DNA from: Acidobacteriota bacterium
Lineage (GTDB): Bacteria; Acidobacteriota; Terriglobia; Bryobacterales; Bryobacteraceae
Direction of reading: 5' to 3'
NCBI GenBank assembly: GCA_023436715.1
Contig: JAEZIJ010000103.1
Location: 1-9,148, forward strand
DNA length: 9,148 nucleotides
Shown: positions 1 through 7,477 of the stretch, one piece after another
Numbering within the stretch: the stretch's first letter is position 1
How the letters are laid out: the number at the start of each line of letters is the position of its first letter
Program-made: the position numbers and the translations under genes
The notes under the pieces: model-generated
Database searches by the model: none
Seen by the model: only the letters and a program-made list of their open reading frames with translations
What the model was told of the DNA's origin: nothing

Positions 1-41
1 CCTACAGGGTGCGTCCTGTAGGGGCGACGCATGCGTCGCCC
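1..41. repeat. Palindromic intergenic repeat (REP/MITE-like) at window edge
   Basis: Two adjacent perfect inverted repeats are visible. The first has arms CCTACAGG (1-8) and CCTGTAGG (15-22) with a 6-nt loop. The second is a perfect 20-bp palindrome at 22-41 (GGGCGACGCA / TGCGTCGCCC) with no spacer. GC-rich palindromes of the type GTAGGGGCGACGC...GCGTCGCCC are typical of dispersed non-coding repeats in many bacterial genomes. The element is probably cut by the window start, since the 1-22 hairpin would be the centre of a larger symmetric unit. It could act as a transcript-end hairpin or be a mobile non-autonomous repeat. Copy number cannot be judged here. Confidence 0.6.
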
Positions 42-186
42 GTGGCCGGTCCCGGGTAACGGTGATTTTCAACGGGGCGGTGATCCGAAGCCGCGCGATG
101 AAACGTCGTTTGCGCCTGGAACGTCGAGATGATGCGGGCACACGCCGAGGGGCCGCCGTGTACGGTTTCACTAACAGAGACATACT

Positions 187-2730
187 ATGACGCAGACAAC
201 GCAATCTCTCCGCCTACGATCGTGTGAACTCTCACCCGGTGTGGGTGTCCGAACCGGCACGAGCGTTGACGACCTCAGGCAATCGTTTCTCGACAATCTC
301 CTTTGCAGCCTCGGGCACGTACCAATGGCGGCAACTCCGAACGATATTTACACGGCGCTGGCGCTCACGGTCCGGGACCGCGTACACAAACAAGGCGTAC
401 GGACGATGGAAGCACGCAGTGAGCAGGAAGCGCGCGTCGTGGCGTATCTCTCCGCGGAATTCCTGCCTGGCCCACATCTGGCCAACAACCTCCTGAACCT
501 CGGGATCGTTGAACCGACCCGGCAAGCTCTCTCCACGTTTGGGCTTGATCTTGATCAAGTCATTGAGCAGGAGGAGGAGCCGGGCCTCGGCAATGGTGGC
601 TTGGGGCGGCTAGCCTCTTGCTTTCTGGATTCGCTCGCCTGCCTCGACGTGCCCGCCGTCGGCTACGGCATACGTTACGAGTTTGGCATCTTTGAGCAAG
701 CGATCAAGAACGGCTGGCAGGTGGAGATTACCGATAAGTGGTTACGCTTCGGCAACCCCTGGGAAATCGTCAGGCCGGAGATCTACTACGAGGTGAAGTT
801 CGGCGGCCGCACCGAGGCGGGCCAAGACGAAGAAGGACGGTATCGGGTCCGCTGGTTTCCCGACACGGAGGTAAAGGGCGAGGCCTATGATACGCCGATC
901 CTGGGTTATCGGGTGGGCACGTGCAACACACTCCGTCTTTGGAAAGCCGAGGCCGTGGAGTCGTTTGATTTTGCCGCGTTTAATTACGGTGACTACTACC
1001 GCGCAGTTGCCGACAAGGTGGAGTCGGAAAACATCGGCAAGGTGCTTTATCCGAACGACGAATTGATCCAAGGCAGGACGCTGCGCTTGCAGCAACAGTA
1101 CTTCTTCGTGAGCTGCTCTTTGCAGGACATGATTCGACTCCATCGTGCGCGGGATCGTCAGTTGGAGACGTTCCACGAGAAATGGGCGGTACAACTCAAC
1201 GACACGCACCCGGCTATCGCGGTCGCCGAATTGATGCGCCTGCTGGTCGACGAACACGGAATGGACTGGGACACTGCCTGGCACGTGACCCGCAATACGT
1301 TCGCGTACACCAACCACACGCTCCTTCCTGAGGCGCTGGAAAAATGGCCGGTCAACATGATCGGTCAACTCCTGCCCCGTCACCTGGAGATCATCTACGA
1401 AATTAACGCCCGCTTTCTCGATGAAGTTCGGGCGGCGTTTCCAGACGACAGCGCGCGGCTTTCCCGGATGTCGCTCATTGATGAAACCGGCGAGCGGTTC
1501 GTGCGCATGGCCCACCTCGCGACTGTCGGCAGCCATCGCGTCAACGGTGTCGCCCGGATGCATTCCGATCTGCTCAAGCGGACGGTGATGCACGATTTCG
1601 CTGAGTTGTGGCCCGAGAAGTTCTGCAACGTCACCAACGGCGTAACGCCCCGGCGCTTCGTCGCAGTGGGTAATCGTCCGCTCGCCAGCCTCATCTCCGA
1701 GTACATTGGGGAGCGGTGGTTGTTCGACCTTCATGAGCTTCGGAAGCTGGAGCTGCTGGCGGACGACGATGCATTTCAGCACCTGTGGCGCGAAGTAAAG
1801 CTTGCGGCGAAACGCGATCTCGCCGCGTTCCTGAAACTGCGAACCGGTGTGGACGTGAACCCCGAATCGCTCTTCGATATCCAGATCAAGCGCATTCACG
1901 AGTACAAACGCCAACACCTCAATGCCCTTTACATCCTCGCTCTCTACTTACGCCTCAAGCGCGACCCGGAAGCCTACGTACCCCCGCGCACGTTCATCTT
2001 CAGTGGCAAAGCGGCGCCCGGCTACTTCATGGCCAAGCTCATCATCAGGCTCATCACCGCGGTCGCCGAGGCGGTGAACAACGATCCTGAGACCCGTGAT
2101 CGCCTCCGGGTCGTCTTCCTGCCGGATTTCAGCGTGAAGAGCGCTCAGCATATCTACCCTGCCGGGGACTTGTCCGAGCAAATCTCCATGGCCGGAAAGG
2201 AGGCCAGCGGCACCGGCAACATGAAGTTTGCTCTCAACGGCGCACTCACGATCGGCACTCTCGACGGCGCCAACGTGGAGATCCGCGAGGAAGTTGGCGA
2301 GGAGAACTTCTTCCTGTTCGGGTTGACTGTCGAGCAGGTCTGGGAACTGAAGCGGCGCGGATACCGCCCCGAGGAGATCATCGAGAGGAATCCCTCCTTG
2401 CGGGAAATACTGGAGTTCATCGGATCGGGCGCCCTCGCCGGCGGCGACTCCGGCCTCTTCCGGCCCCTCCTGGATCGTTTGCTGTACGAAGACCCGTTCC
2501 TGGTGCTGGCCGATTACCAGGCTTACGTGGACTGCCAGGAACAAGTCAGCGCCTTATGGCGTGACCAGCGGGCCTGGACGCGCAAAGCAATCCTTAACGT
2601 GGCGCGCATGGGCAAGTTCTCATCCGATCGCTCCATCCGAGAATACTGCGAGCACGTGTGGCGCGTGAAACCGGTGAAGGTGCCGTCGTGGAGCACCGTC
2701 GCACGAACCTTGGACGCAAGCGGGCATTAG
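187..2730 (+). CDS. glgP: Glycogen/starch/maltodextrin phosphorylase (GT35)
   Basis: Cytoplasmic PLP-dependent enzyme that phosphorolyses alpha-1,4-glucans to glucose-1-phosphate. At 847 residues it is about full family length (800-850). The family core begins near residue 25. Visible landmarks in order: YLSAEF in the N-terminal domain; the glycine-rich GLGNGGLGRLA at 133-143; ITDKWLRFGNPWEI from 181; NDTHP at 338-342; TNGVTPRRF at 483-491; QIKRIHEYKRQ from 566; and GTGNMKFALNGA, in which Lys680 is the expected PLP Schiff-base lysine. No catalytic motif appears to be missing. The ATG at 187 is the natural start although no clear Shine-Dalgarno precedes it (ACAGAGAC is the nearest purine run). 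The residues before about 25 are poorly conserved, so a slightly later start (for example GTG 241) is possible. It converges on the lactate dehydrogenase gene 21 bp downstream. No other glycogen gene (glgA/B/C) is in the window. Confidence 0.96.
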   Translation: MTQTTQSLRLRSCELSPGVGVRTGTSVDDLRQSFLDNLLCSLGHVPMAATPNDIYTALALTVRDRVHKQGVRTMEARSEQEARVVAYLSAEFLPGPHLANNLLNLGIVEPTRQALSTFGLDLDQVIEQEEEPGLGNGGLGRLASCFLDSLACLDVPAVGYGIRYEFGIFEQAIKNGWQVEITDKWLRFGNPWEIVRPEIYYEVKFGGRTEAGQDEEGRYRVRWFPDTEVKGEAYDTPILGYRVGTCNTLRLWKAEAVESFDFAAFNYGDYYRAVADKVESENIGKVLYPNDELIQGRTLRLQQQYFFVSCSLQDMIRLHRARDRQLETFHEKWAVQLNDTHPAIAVAELMRLLVDEHGMDWDTAWHVTRNTFAYTNHTLLPEALEKWPVNMIGQLLPRHLEIIYEINARFLDEVRAAFPDDSARLSRMSLIDETGERFVRMAHLATVGSHRVNGVARMHSDLLKRTVMHDFAELWPEKFCNVTNGVTPRRFVAVGNRPLASLISEYIGERWLFDLHELRKLELLADDDAFQHLWREVKLAAKRDLAAFLKLRTGVDVNPESLFDIQIKRIHEYKRQHLNALYILALYLRLKRDPEAYVPPRTFIFSGKAAPGYFMAKLIIRLITAVAEAVNNDPETRDRLRVVFLPDFSVKSAQHIYPAGDLSEQISMAGKEASGTGNMKFALNGALTIGTLDGANVEIREEVGEENFFLFGLTVEQVWELKRRGYRPEEIIERNPSLREILEFIGSGALAGGDSGLFRPLLDRLLYEDPFLVLADYQAYVDCQEQVSALWRDQRAWTRKAILNVARMGKFSSDRSIREYCEHVWRVKPVKVPSWSTVARTLDASGH

Positions 2731-2751
2731 GCAATCATCAGGCCGGTGTGT

Positions 2752-3756
2752 TTAGGTCACCACCGAACCATCGATGAATGGCTCTCGACCCACCAACGCC
2801 GAGATGTTGGCGACAGTGGTGCGGGCGATTTCGGTCAATGCTTCGCGTGTGAGGAACGCCTGGTGTGAAGTAATCAGCACGTTTGGAAAGGTGAGTAGTC
2901 GCGCCAGTTCATCGTCATGAAGCACCCCGCCGGAGAGGTCCTCAAAAAAGATGCCTTCCTCTTCCTCATAGACGTCGAGCCCCACCCCCGCGATGCGGCC
3001 GGACTTCAGCGCGTCGATCAATGCCCTCGTGTCTACCAATGCCCCTCGACTCACATTGATGAGGATGCTGCCAGGCCTCATCATCTCGATCGTGTCTGCT
3101 CGGATGGTGTACTTGGTTTCCGGGGTGAGCGGAGTGTGCAGCAAAATCACGTCGCTGTTCCGCAGCAACACGGGGACAGCTTCGGCATATTCAACTCCGG
3201 TCTGCGCTGCCCATGCGTGGTCAGGGAAAGGGTCATACGCGAGCACTCTCATCCCAAACCCGCGAAGAATCTGCCCGGTGACACGCCCGATCTTACCCGT
3301 ACCGATGAGACCGGCAGTCTTGCCGTAGAGGTCGAAGCCCACAAGTCCGTTGAGCGAAAAGTTCAGCTCGCGCACGCGGTTGAACGCGCGATGAATCTTC
3401 CGGTTCAATGTGAGCAGCAGCGCAACCGCATGTTCCGCTACGGCATGCGGCGAATAGACGGGGACGCGCGTGACGTTGAGCTTCAATTTCCTGGCGGAGT
3501 CGATATCCACGTTGTTGAAGCCGGTACAGCGAAGGGCCACAAGTTCGACACCTTGCCTTGCCAGCACTTCCAGACAAGGCCGGTTCAACTGGTCATTGAC
3601 AAATACGCAAACGGCGCGGGCATTCTGCGCCGCGGACGCGGTGTCTTGCGTCAGACGGAACTCGAGAAAGTGCCATTCGATACCATGGTTTGCCGAGGCC
3701 TGCCGCAGTGACTCCCGGTCGTAAGGCTTCGTGTCGAAGACAGCGGCGGTGATCAC
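2752..3756 (-). CDS. ldhA: D-lactate dehydrogenase (2-hydroxyacid dehydrogenase, LdhA type)
   Basis: NAD-dependent cytoplasmic enzyme expected to reduce pyruvate to D-lactate. It has 334 residues, against about 329 for E. coli LdhA, and the similarity is end-to-end: AEHAVALLLTLNRKIHRA (107-124), NFSLNGLVGFDLYGKTAG, the Rossmann GxGxxG (GTGKIG, 152-157), Asp175 for NAD ribose binding, LHTPLTPET, SRGALVD with substrate-binding Arg237, DVYEEE with Glu264, and SHQAFLT with catalytic His298. The FFEDLSGGVLHDDELARL segment (270-287) is diagnostic for the LdhA subgroup rather than for phosphoglycerate or glyoxylate dehydrogenases. Translation starts at GTG (3756-3754). The region just upstream on this strand has no clear Shine-Dalgarno, so the exact start is slightly uncertain. 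It is transcribed toward glgP and ends 21 bp from it. No hairpin terminator is obvious in that gap. Confidence 0.93.
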   Translation of the reverse strand: MITAAVFDTKPYDRESLRQASANHGIEWHFLEFRLTQDTASAAQNARAVCVFVNDQLNRPCLEVLARQGVELVALRCTGFNNVDIDSARKLKLNVTRVPVYSPHAVAEHAVALLLTLNRKIHRAFNRVRELNFSLNGLVGFDLYGKTAGLIGTGKIGRVTGQILRGFGMRVLAYDPFPDHAWAAQTGVEYAEAVPVLLRNSDVILLHTPLTPETKYTIRADTIEMMRPGSILINVSRGALVDTRALIDALKSGRIAGVGLDVYEEEEGIFFEDLSGGVLHDDELARLLTFPNVLITSHQAFLTREALTEIARTTVANISALVGREPFIDGSVVT

Positions 3757-3903
3757 AGAAGATAGATGCCCCGGCTATCGTCGCGGACGCTTTTTTTGGG
3801 ACGCGTCAGAAGAATTCATGGGTAAACTGAGGCTCGGGCAGCACACATGAAAGCACGAAGAGGCGGTCCCCGGAGGATTGTGTGTATCGTGAGCCCATGA
3901 AGG

Positions 3904-4281
3904 CTATCGTGCCCCCACCAGCGCTGCGAGCATCATCAGCCCAATGACTGCGTATAGGGAGCGGTAACGCAGCTGAAGCCAGCGGATGCTCTTAAAGGTA
4001 AGGCCTGCACGCAAGGTGCGCCCCCCCCAGTAAACACGCAGCGGGCAAAGTAGGGCGATCACGGATAGAAGACGCGGGACTGTGCCGCGCAGCGCCAACA
4101 CCACAAGCAGAACGTCCGCAATCGTAAAGAGAATCTGGCCGCCCAGGAAGCTCCGCCTCTTGCCGAACATCACTGCATTGGTCCTGATTCCATTCATCAG
4201 GTCGCCCTCGCTGTCGCGCGTTTCGTGAGTCAGATGGCCGGCGACGAACAGCAGCGCAAAGTAGCAGCCGATCTCAAGGCC
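3904..4281 (-). pseudogene. 5'-truncated UbiA-family prenyltransferase (C-terminal fragment)
   Basis: The reading frame ends at TAG (3906-3904). It reads open back past the only ATG (4197) to a stop at 4299-4297, so that ATG is internal and not a real start. Upstream of it the frame gives GLEIGCYFALLFVAGHLTHE and then TRDSEGDLMNGIRTNAVMFG, which is the second aspartate-rich motif of UbiA-type membrane prenyltransferases (Asp codons at 4213-4215 and 4201-4203, read on the minus strand). Three hydrophobic helices follow, ending in LAALVGAR. The N-terminal half, with the first NDxxDxxxD-like motif, is absent, and similarity stops near 4280, where glycosyltransferase sequence begins on the other strand. 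The intact enzyme would attach a prenyl chain to an aromatic acceptor. The fragment lacks half the active site, so I call it a remnant. Assignment is by motif recognition; the acceptor is unknown. Confidence 0.7.
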
Positions 4282-5046
4282 GGCGTTGCGTGTTCCCTAT
4301 TCGGTGGCGCCGCAGGCTCCCCCGGGCATGGGCAGGGGGCACTTCGGCCTGGCGCCGGACCGGTTCCTTTTCCTGACGGCATTCGATGTCCTGAGCGTGA
4401 TGGAGCGGAAGAACCCCGTGGCGGCGATTCGGGCATTCCAGAAGGCGTTCGGGCCGGACTCGGGCTGCGAACTGGTGGTCAAGTGAATCACGCAGGCGCG
4501 AACTCCGAGTCGCTTCAGAAGCTCAGGAACGCGTGCTCCAACGGCTCCGTGCGCATTTTCGATTCCACCCTAAGGAGAGATGAGATGGATGCTCTCCTCA
4601 ACTGCGCCGATTGCTTCGTGTCGTTGCATCGCTCGGAAGGCTTCGGCCTTCAGATTGCCGAGGCCATGCATTTGGGCAAGCCCGTCGTTGTGACCAATTA
4701 TTCAGGCAACACCGATTTTACGCGGCCGGACAATTCACTGTTGGTGGACTACCGGATGGTCCCGGTTGGGCCCGGTTGCGCGCCCTACGATCCCGCAAGC
4801 CAATGGGCAGACCCAGATGTCGACCAGGCAGCCTGTCATCTGCGGACCATTGCGACGAACGCTGAGTTGCGCGCACAGCTCTCGCAAGCGGGCCGGACTT
4901 TCATCAGAGAGACGCTATGCGCAGAGGCGGTCGGCCGTACAATGTCGAAACGCCTCGAACAGTTACGCGATATCGAGGTCCAGCGTTCGAAGGAGTCGAA
5001 AACAGCGCCGCGTCAGGAGCCACGCACTCAATCGCCGGTCTCGTGA
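4277..5046 (+). pseudogene. Glycosyltransferase (GT4-like), 5'-truncated and frameshifted
   Basis: Two consecutive frames make one glycosyltransferase C-terminal half. The first frame gives LRVPYSVAPQAPPGMG (from 4286), then LAPDRFLFLTAFDVLSVMER, ending CELVVK and TGA at 4484-4486. The second frame continues at 4483 with VNHAGANSESLQKLRNAC and runs to TGA 5044-5046. Restoring one G (AAG-GTG-AAT instead of AAGTGAAT) joins them as LVVKVNHAGAN, the expected family sequence, so a one-base loss is inferred. The nucleotide-sugar binding EX7E motif is present (Glu codons at 4636 and 4660, in SEGFGLQIAEAM), followed by GKPVVVTNYSGNTDF. The N-terminal acceptor-binding domain is absent: similarity begins at about 4280, directly against the UbiA remnant. 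The intact protein would transfer a sugar in polysaccharide or glycan assembly. The substrate cannot be told. Confidence 0.8.
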
Positions 5047-5358
5047 CAGTTCCCGGGGCTGGACGCCAACGAGTCATTACGACGACGAACGTCGGTGGGA
5101 CCCGCCGAATCCACAAATCGTGGAACGCGAGCGGCGGGAGGCGATGTCCAAGATCGTTCGCTGGCGCGCCGCGAAAGGTAGACAGTTTTGTACCCGCAAT
5201 CGATCATGTCGAGCACCGAAGCCCGCGGCCAACTTGTTCCACTGCGGGTCGTTGCTCCAGGCGCCGCTTTTGACGGACTCGCTCGTGCTACACTTCGGCC
5301 ATGGTTCGGCGAAAACTGCCGAGCGCGCACTGTCTGATGCTGAATGAGGGGCGAGAGC
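5047..5358. other. No recognisable gene between two remnants
   Basis: About 310 bp between the glycosyltransferase stop and the hydrolase remnant. Several overlapping open frames exist on both strands, as expected in GC-rich DNA. The most protein-like is a plus-strand stretch reading DDERRWDPPNPQIVERE near 5080-5130 and then KIVRWRAAKGR, but I do not recognise it and it has no credible start. TTGACG near 5273 followed by TACACT has only a 13-bp spacer, too short for a standard sigma-70 promoter. I see no RNA gene. Confidence 0.4.
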
Positions 5359-5692
5359 ATGAAGAGCGTCGTTTTGGTTCACGGTGGCTTTGTGGACGGC
5401 GCCGGCTGTGGCGGTTACCAAGCGGAAACTTGCAGCGCAAGATGGGGAGTCGATTCTCAGCAGTTATCACCGAAGCGGCAACCATCCGAAAGTGACGCGC
5501 CTTGTACGTATCACCGCCTTTGCTCCGCACAAAGGCGAGTCCGTGGCTACGAAGTTCGCGGCCGACGTGGACGCCCAGACAGCCGCATTCATGGCCGACT
5601 CCCAGGTCCCGTGTACCTGGTCGCCACCGAGGATAGGCCACGCCATCTACGTGTCCAAGCATCAGCACCGCCGCGGGGTAGAGGCTAAGTAG
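5359..5692 (+). pseudogene. Alpha/beta hydrolase remnant (frameshifts and internal deletions)
   Basis: An intact-looking start (ATG 5359, preceded by GAGGGGCGAGAG) encodes MKSVVLVHGGFVDGAG, the beta-strand plus oxyanion HGG segment of small alpha/beta hydrolases. About 60 residues then appear to be missing, including the nucleophile elbow GHSYGG. The next family piece, AVITEA, is in another frame (5460-5477). One G seems lost at 5475-5479, after which a third reading gives GNHPKVTRLVRITAFAPHKG and later AAFMADSQVP. After a second gap YLVATEDR appears in the first frame (about 5612-5635). The order of pieces matches proteins of the VVLVHGAFADGS hydrolase family. Without the catalytic serine segment it cannot be active. 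The end is approximate. Confidence 0.7.
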
Positions 5693-5792
5693 AACTGGCC
5701 GCGGCAGACCAGCGATATGGTTCAGAGGGGTAGGACGTGCGGCGACCAAACGGACCGACGCGTAAGCCGCGGCGTTCGCCCTGATCGAACAC

Positions 5793-5798
5793 AAGGAG
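5793..5798 (+). promoter_or_regulatory. Shine-Dalgarno of the VOC gene
   Basis: AAGGAG lies 9 nt before ATG 5808, a strong and well-spaced ribosome binding site that fixes this start. Confidence 0.8.
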
Positions 5799-5807
5799 CA
5801 CACGGAT

Positions 5808-6284
5808 ATGAAGCCAAAGAACACGATCTGCCTCTGGTTCGACAAGGACGCGCATGACGCGGCACGCTTTTACGCCGCCACCTTTCCGGATAGTAAAGTA
5901 ACTGCTGTTCACTATGCGCCCGGTGACTATCCGAACGGCAAGGAGGGCGATGTGCTGACGGTGGAGTTCACCGTTCTGGGAATTCCCTGTCTCGGTCTCA
6001 ACGGCGGCCCGGAGTTCAGGCATAGCGAGGCCTTTTCCTTCCAGATCGCGACGGACAATCAGGAAGAGACGGACCGCTACTGGAACGCGATCATCGGCAA
6101 TGGCGGCAAGGAAAGCGAGTGCGGTTGGTGCACGGACCGCTGGGGCCTCTCCTGGCAGATCACACCGCGCGCGCTGACCGAGGCGCTTGCGGTTGGGGGG
6201 AGCGAGGCAAAGCGTGCCTTCGAGGCGATGATGACGATGAAGAAGATCGACGTCGCCGCCATCGAGGCAGCGCGGCGAGGCTGA
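5808..6284 (+). CDS. PhnB-like VOC family protein (3-demethylubiquinone 3-methyltransferase-like fold)
   Basis: Complete 158-residue protein with the features of the PhnB/YjdN-type glyoxalase (VOC) fold: CLWFDKDAHDAARFYAATFP (8-27, first beta strand and helix), VEFTVLGIPCLGLNGGPEF (52-70), RHSEAFSFQIATDNQEETDR (71-90), YWNAIIGNGGKESECGW (91-107), DRWGLSWQITP (110-120), and a C-terminal helix ending AAIEAARRG. Proteins of this type are usually dimeric. Their biochemical role is mostly unknown, and the family title '3-demethylubiquinone methyltransferase' is a naming accident with no SAM site. Residues such as His72 may bind a ligand or metal, but this is inference. The start is supported by the AAGGAG ribosome site. 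It ends 150 bp before the alcohol dehydrogenase gene, on the same strand, so the two could share a transcript. Confidence 0.88.
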   Translation: MKPKNTICLWFDKDAHDAARFYAATFPDSKVTAVHYAPGDYPNGKEGDVLTVEFTVLGIPCLGLNGGPEFRHSEAFSFQIATDNQEETDRYWNAIIGNGGKESECGWCTDRWGLSWQITPRALTEALAVGGSEAKRAFEAMMTMKKIDVAAIEAARRG

Positions 6285-6438
6285 GGGGAACACGCCGAGA
6301 CGCCCTTATTGGTCCTGGATCAGGCGCTACACGGAAGTGATCGGTCCCGGGGCGGATGGTGTCCGGATTGCCGGCAAGAAATCGCGCGCCGCCCACAAAG
6401 GCGCGCGCATCAAATCCCGCCAGGAGGCAAACTCGTGA
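6241..6438 (+). other. Unassigned open frame bridging VOC and alcohol dehydrogenase genes
   Basis: The frame is open from 6241 to TGA 6436-6438, which overlaps the downstream GTG start as GTGA. After the VOC stop it reads RPYWSWIRRYTEVIGPGADG, then VRIAGKKSRAAHKGARIKSR. The composition is protein-like and third codon positions are GC-rich, but there is no ATG; an internal GTG at 6337 would give only 33 residues. I do not recognise it. It may be the tail of a lost gene, or chance. Confidence 0.2.
6422..6427 (+). promoter_or_regulatory. Shine-Dalgarno selecting the GTG start of the alcohol dehydrogenase
   Basis: A perfect AGGAGG sits 7 nt before GTG 6435. Longer open frame exists upstream (to about 6309), but the family N-terminus (KAAVV...) begins exactly at this GTG, so this site decides the start. 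Confidence 0.85.
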
Positions 6439-7421
6439 AAGCTGCCGTTGTCCCCGCCGTAAACAGTTCGTGGCAGGTCAAAGATGTTCCGCAACCTGAT
6501 CCCGGACCGAATCATGTGCTCGTGAAGATGCATGCGAGCGGCATCTGCTACACCGATGTCCATCAAACGCTCGGGCACTTGCCCGGACCATTCCCCCGAA
6601 TCCTCGGCCACGAGCCGGTCGGGGAGATCGTCGCCGTGGCTCCCGACGTCACCACGCGGAAGGTCGGCGACCGTGTGGGTACCGCTTGGATTCAATCCAC
6701 TTGCGGGCGCTGCGAATGGTGCAGGCGTGGCCGCAAAACGTTCTGCCCTTATCTGAAGGGTACAGGGGTTGAGGCACAAGGCGGACACGCCGAGTACATG
6801 CTTATGAATGCCGACGCGACCTACCTTATTCCCGACCAAGTTTCCTACGAGCAGGCAGCCCCGATCTTCTGTGCGGGTTACACGGCCTATAGCGGGCTCC
6901 GCTGGGCCGATCCCAAACCGCACGAGCGCGTTGCCGTGCTCGGGATCGGCGGGCTTGGCCACTTGGCAGTGCAATATGCAAAGGCCGCAGGCTTCGAGAC
7001 GATCGCAGTTTCGCATTCCCCCGACAAGGACAAGATGATTCGCGATCTCGGCGCAGATGAAGTTGTCCGCGACGGAAAGAGCCTTGCGGCAGCGGGGGGC
7101 GCAGACGTGATCCTCAGCACCTCAAATTCGACCAGGTCGATGGTGGACTGTATACAGGGATTGCGGCCGGACGGCCGGCTCGTCACGATGGGCGCCGGCG
7201 CGGAGCCGCTTTCGGTCTCGCTGATGGATCTCATCGCCAAGCGCATTCGAATAGTTGGCAGCCAGCAAAACGGCCCCGAGTATCTTTACGAAGCGCTTGA
7301 TTTCGTAGCAAAAGGAAAAGTTAAAACGATTGTGGAAACATACCCATTGCTAGAGGCACCGAAGGCATACGACCGCGTTGCGGACGGCAAGGCCCGATTC
7401 CGCGCCGTCCTCACAATGTAA
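6435..7421 (+). CDS. Zinc-dependent alcohol dehydrogenase (MDR superfamily)
   Basis: Complete 328-residue medium-chain dehydrogenase; it oxidises alcohols or reduces aldehydes with NAD(P). The GTG start follows a perfect AGGAGG. Catalytic zinc ligands are expected at Cys38 (SGICYTDVH), His59-Glu60 (GHEPVGE) and Cys146 (APIFCAGYTAY). The structural zinc lobe is complete: Cys90, Cys93, Cys96 and Cys104 in CGRCEWCRRGRKTFC. The GxGxxG cofactor motif is at 170-175 (VLGIGGLGHLA). The second Rossmann strand ends AVSHSPDK (191-198) without the usual acidic residue, which suggests NADP rather than NAD; this is inference. The C-terminal FVAKGKVKTIVETYPL and RVADGKARFRAVL match the AdhA/YahK-like group. 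Substrate is unknown; the N-terminus resembles enzymes annotated as ethanol- or formaldehyde-active, but motifs alone do not decide. Confidence 0.93.
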   Translation: MKAAVVPAVNSSWQVKDVPQPDPGPNHVLVKMHASGICYTDVHQTLGHLPGPFPRILGHEPVGEIVAVAPDVTTRKVGDRVGTAWIQSTCGRCEWCRRGRKTFCPYLKGTGVEAQGGHAEYMLMNADATYLIPDQVSYEQAAPIFCAGYTAYSGLRWADPKPHERVAVLGIGGLGHLAVQYAKAAGFETIAVSHSPDKDKMIRDLGADEVVRDGKSLAAAGGADVILSTSNSTRSMVDCIQGLRPDGRLVTMGAGAEPLSVSLMDLIAKRIRIVGSQQNGPEYLYEALDFVAKGKVKTIVETYPLLEAPKAYDRVADGKARFRAVLTM

Positions 7422-7477
7422 TCTCCCGCCGCCGCTGCCTATGCAGCACGGCTCATCCCACTGTCGAATCGGCATCA

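Noticed and set aside
742..1917. 391-codon open frame on the minus strand inside glgP
   Set aside because: It lies entirely opposite a full-length, motif-complete glycogen phosphorylase; long antisense frames are expected in GC-rich genes and its translation matches no family I know.
2917..3711. 264-codon plus-strand frame opposite ldhA
   Set aside because: Shadow of the LdhA gene, whose catalytic Arg, Glu, His and Rossmann motif are all on the minus strand.
3780..3810. T7 run with GACGC/GCGTC flanks as a terminator
   Set aside because: The T-run lies in the loop between the short arms rather than after a stem, so it does not form an intrinsic terminator.
3904..4197. Treating the ATG at 4197 as the start of a complete 97-residue membrane protein
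   Set aside because: UbiA-type sequence continues in frame upstream of that ATG (GHLTHETRDSEGDL), so the ATG is internal and the gene is truncated.
5270..5295. TTGACG ... TACACT as a sigma-70 promoter for the hydrolase remnant
   Set aside because: The spacer is only 13 bp, well short of the usual 16-18 bp.
5685..6293. 202-codon minus-strand frame opposite the VOC gene
   Set aside because: Shadow of the PhnB-like protein, which has a strong ribosome site and full family sequence on the plus strand.
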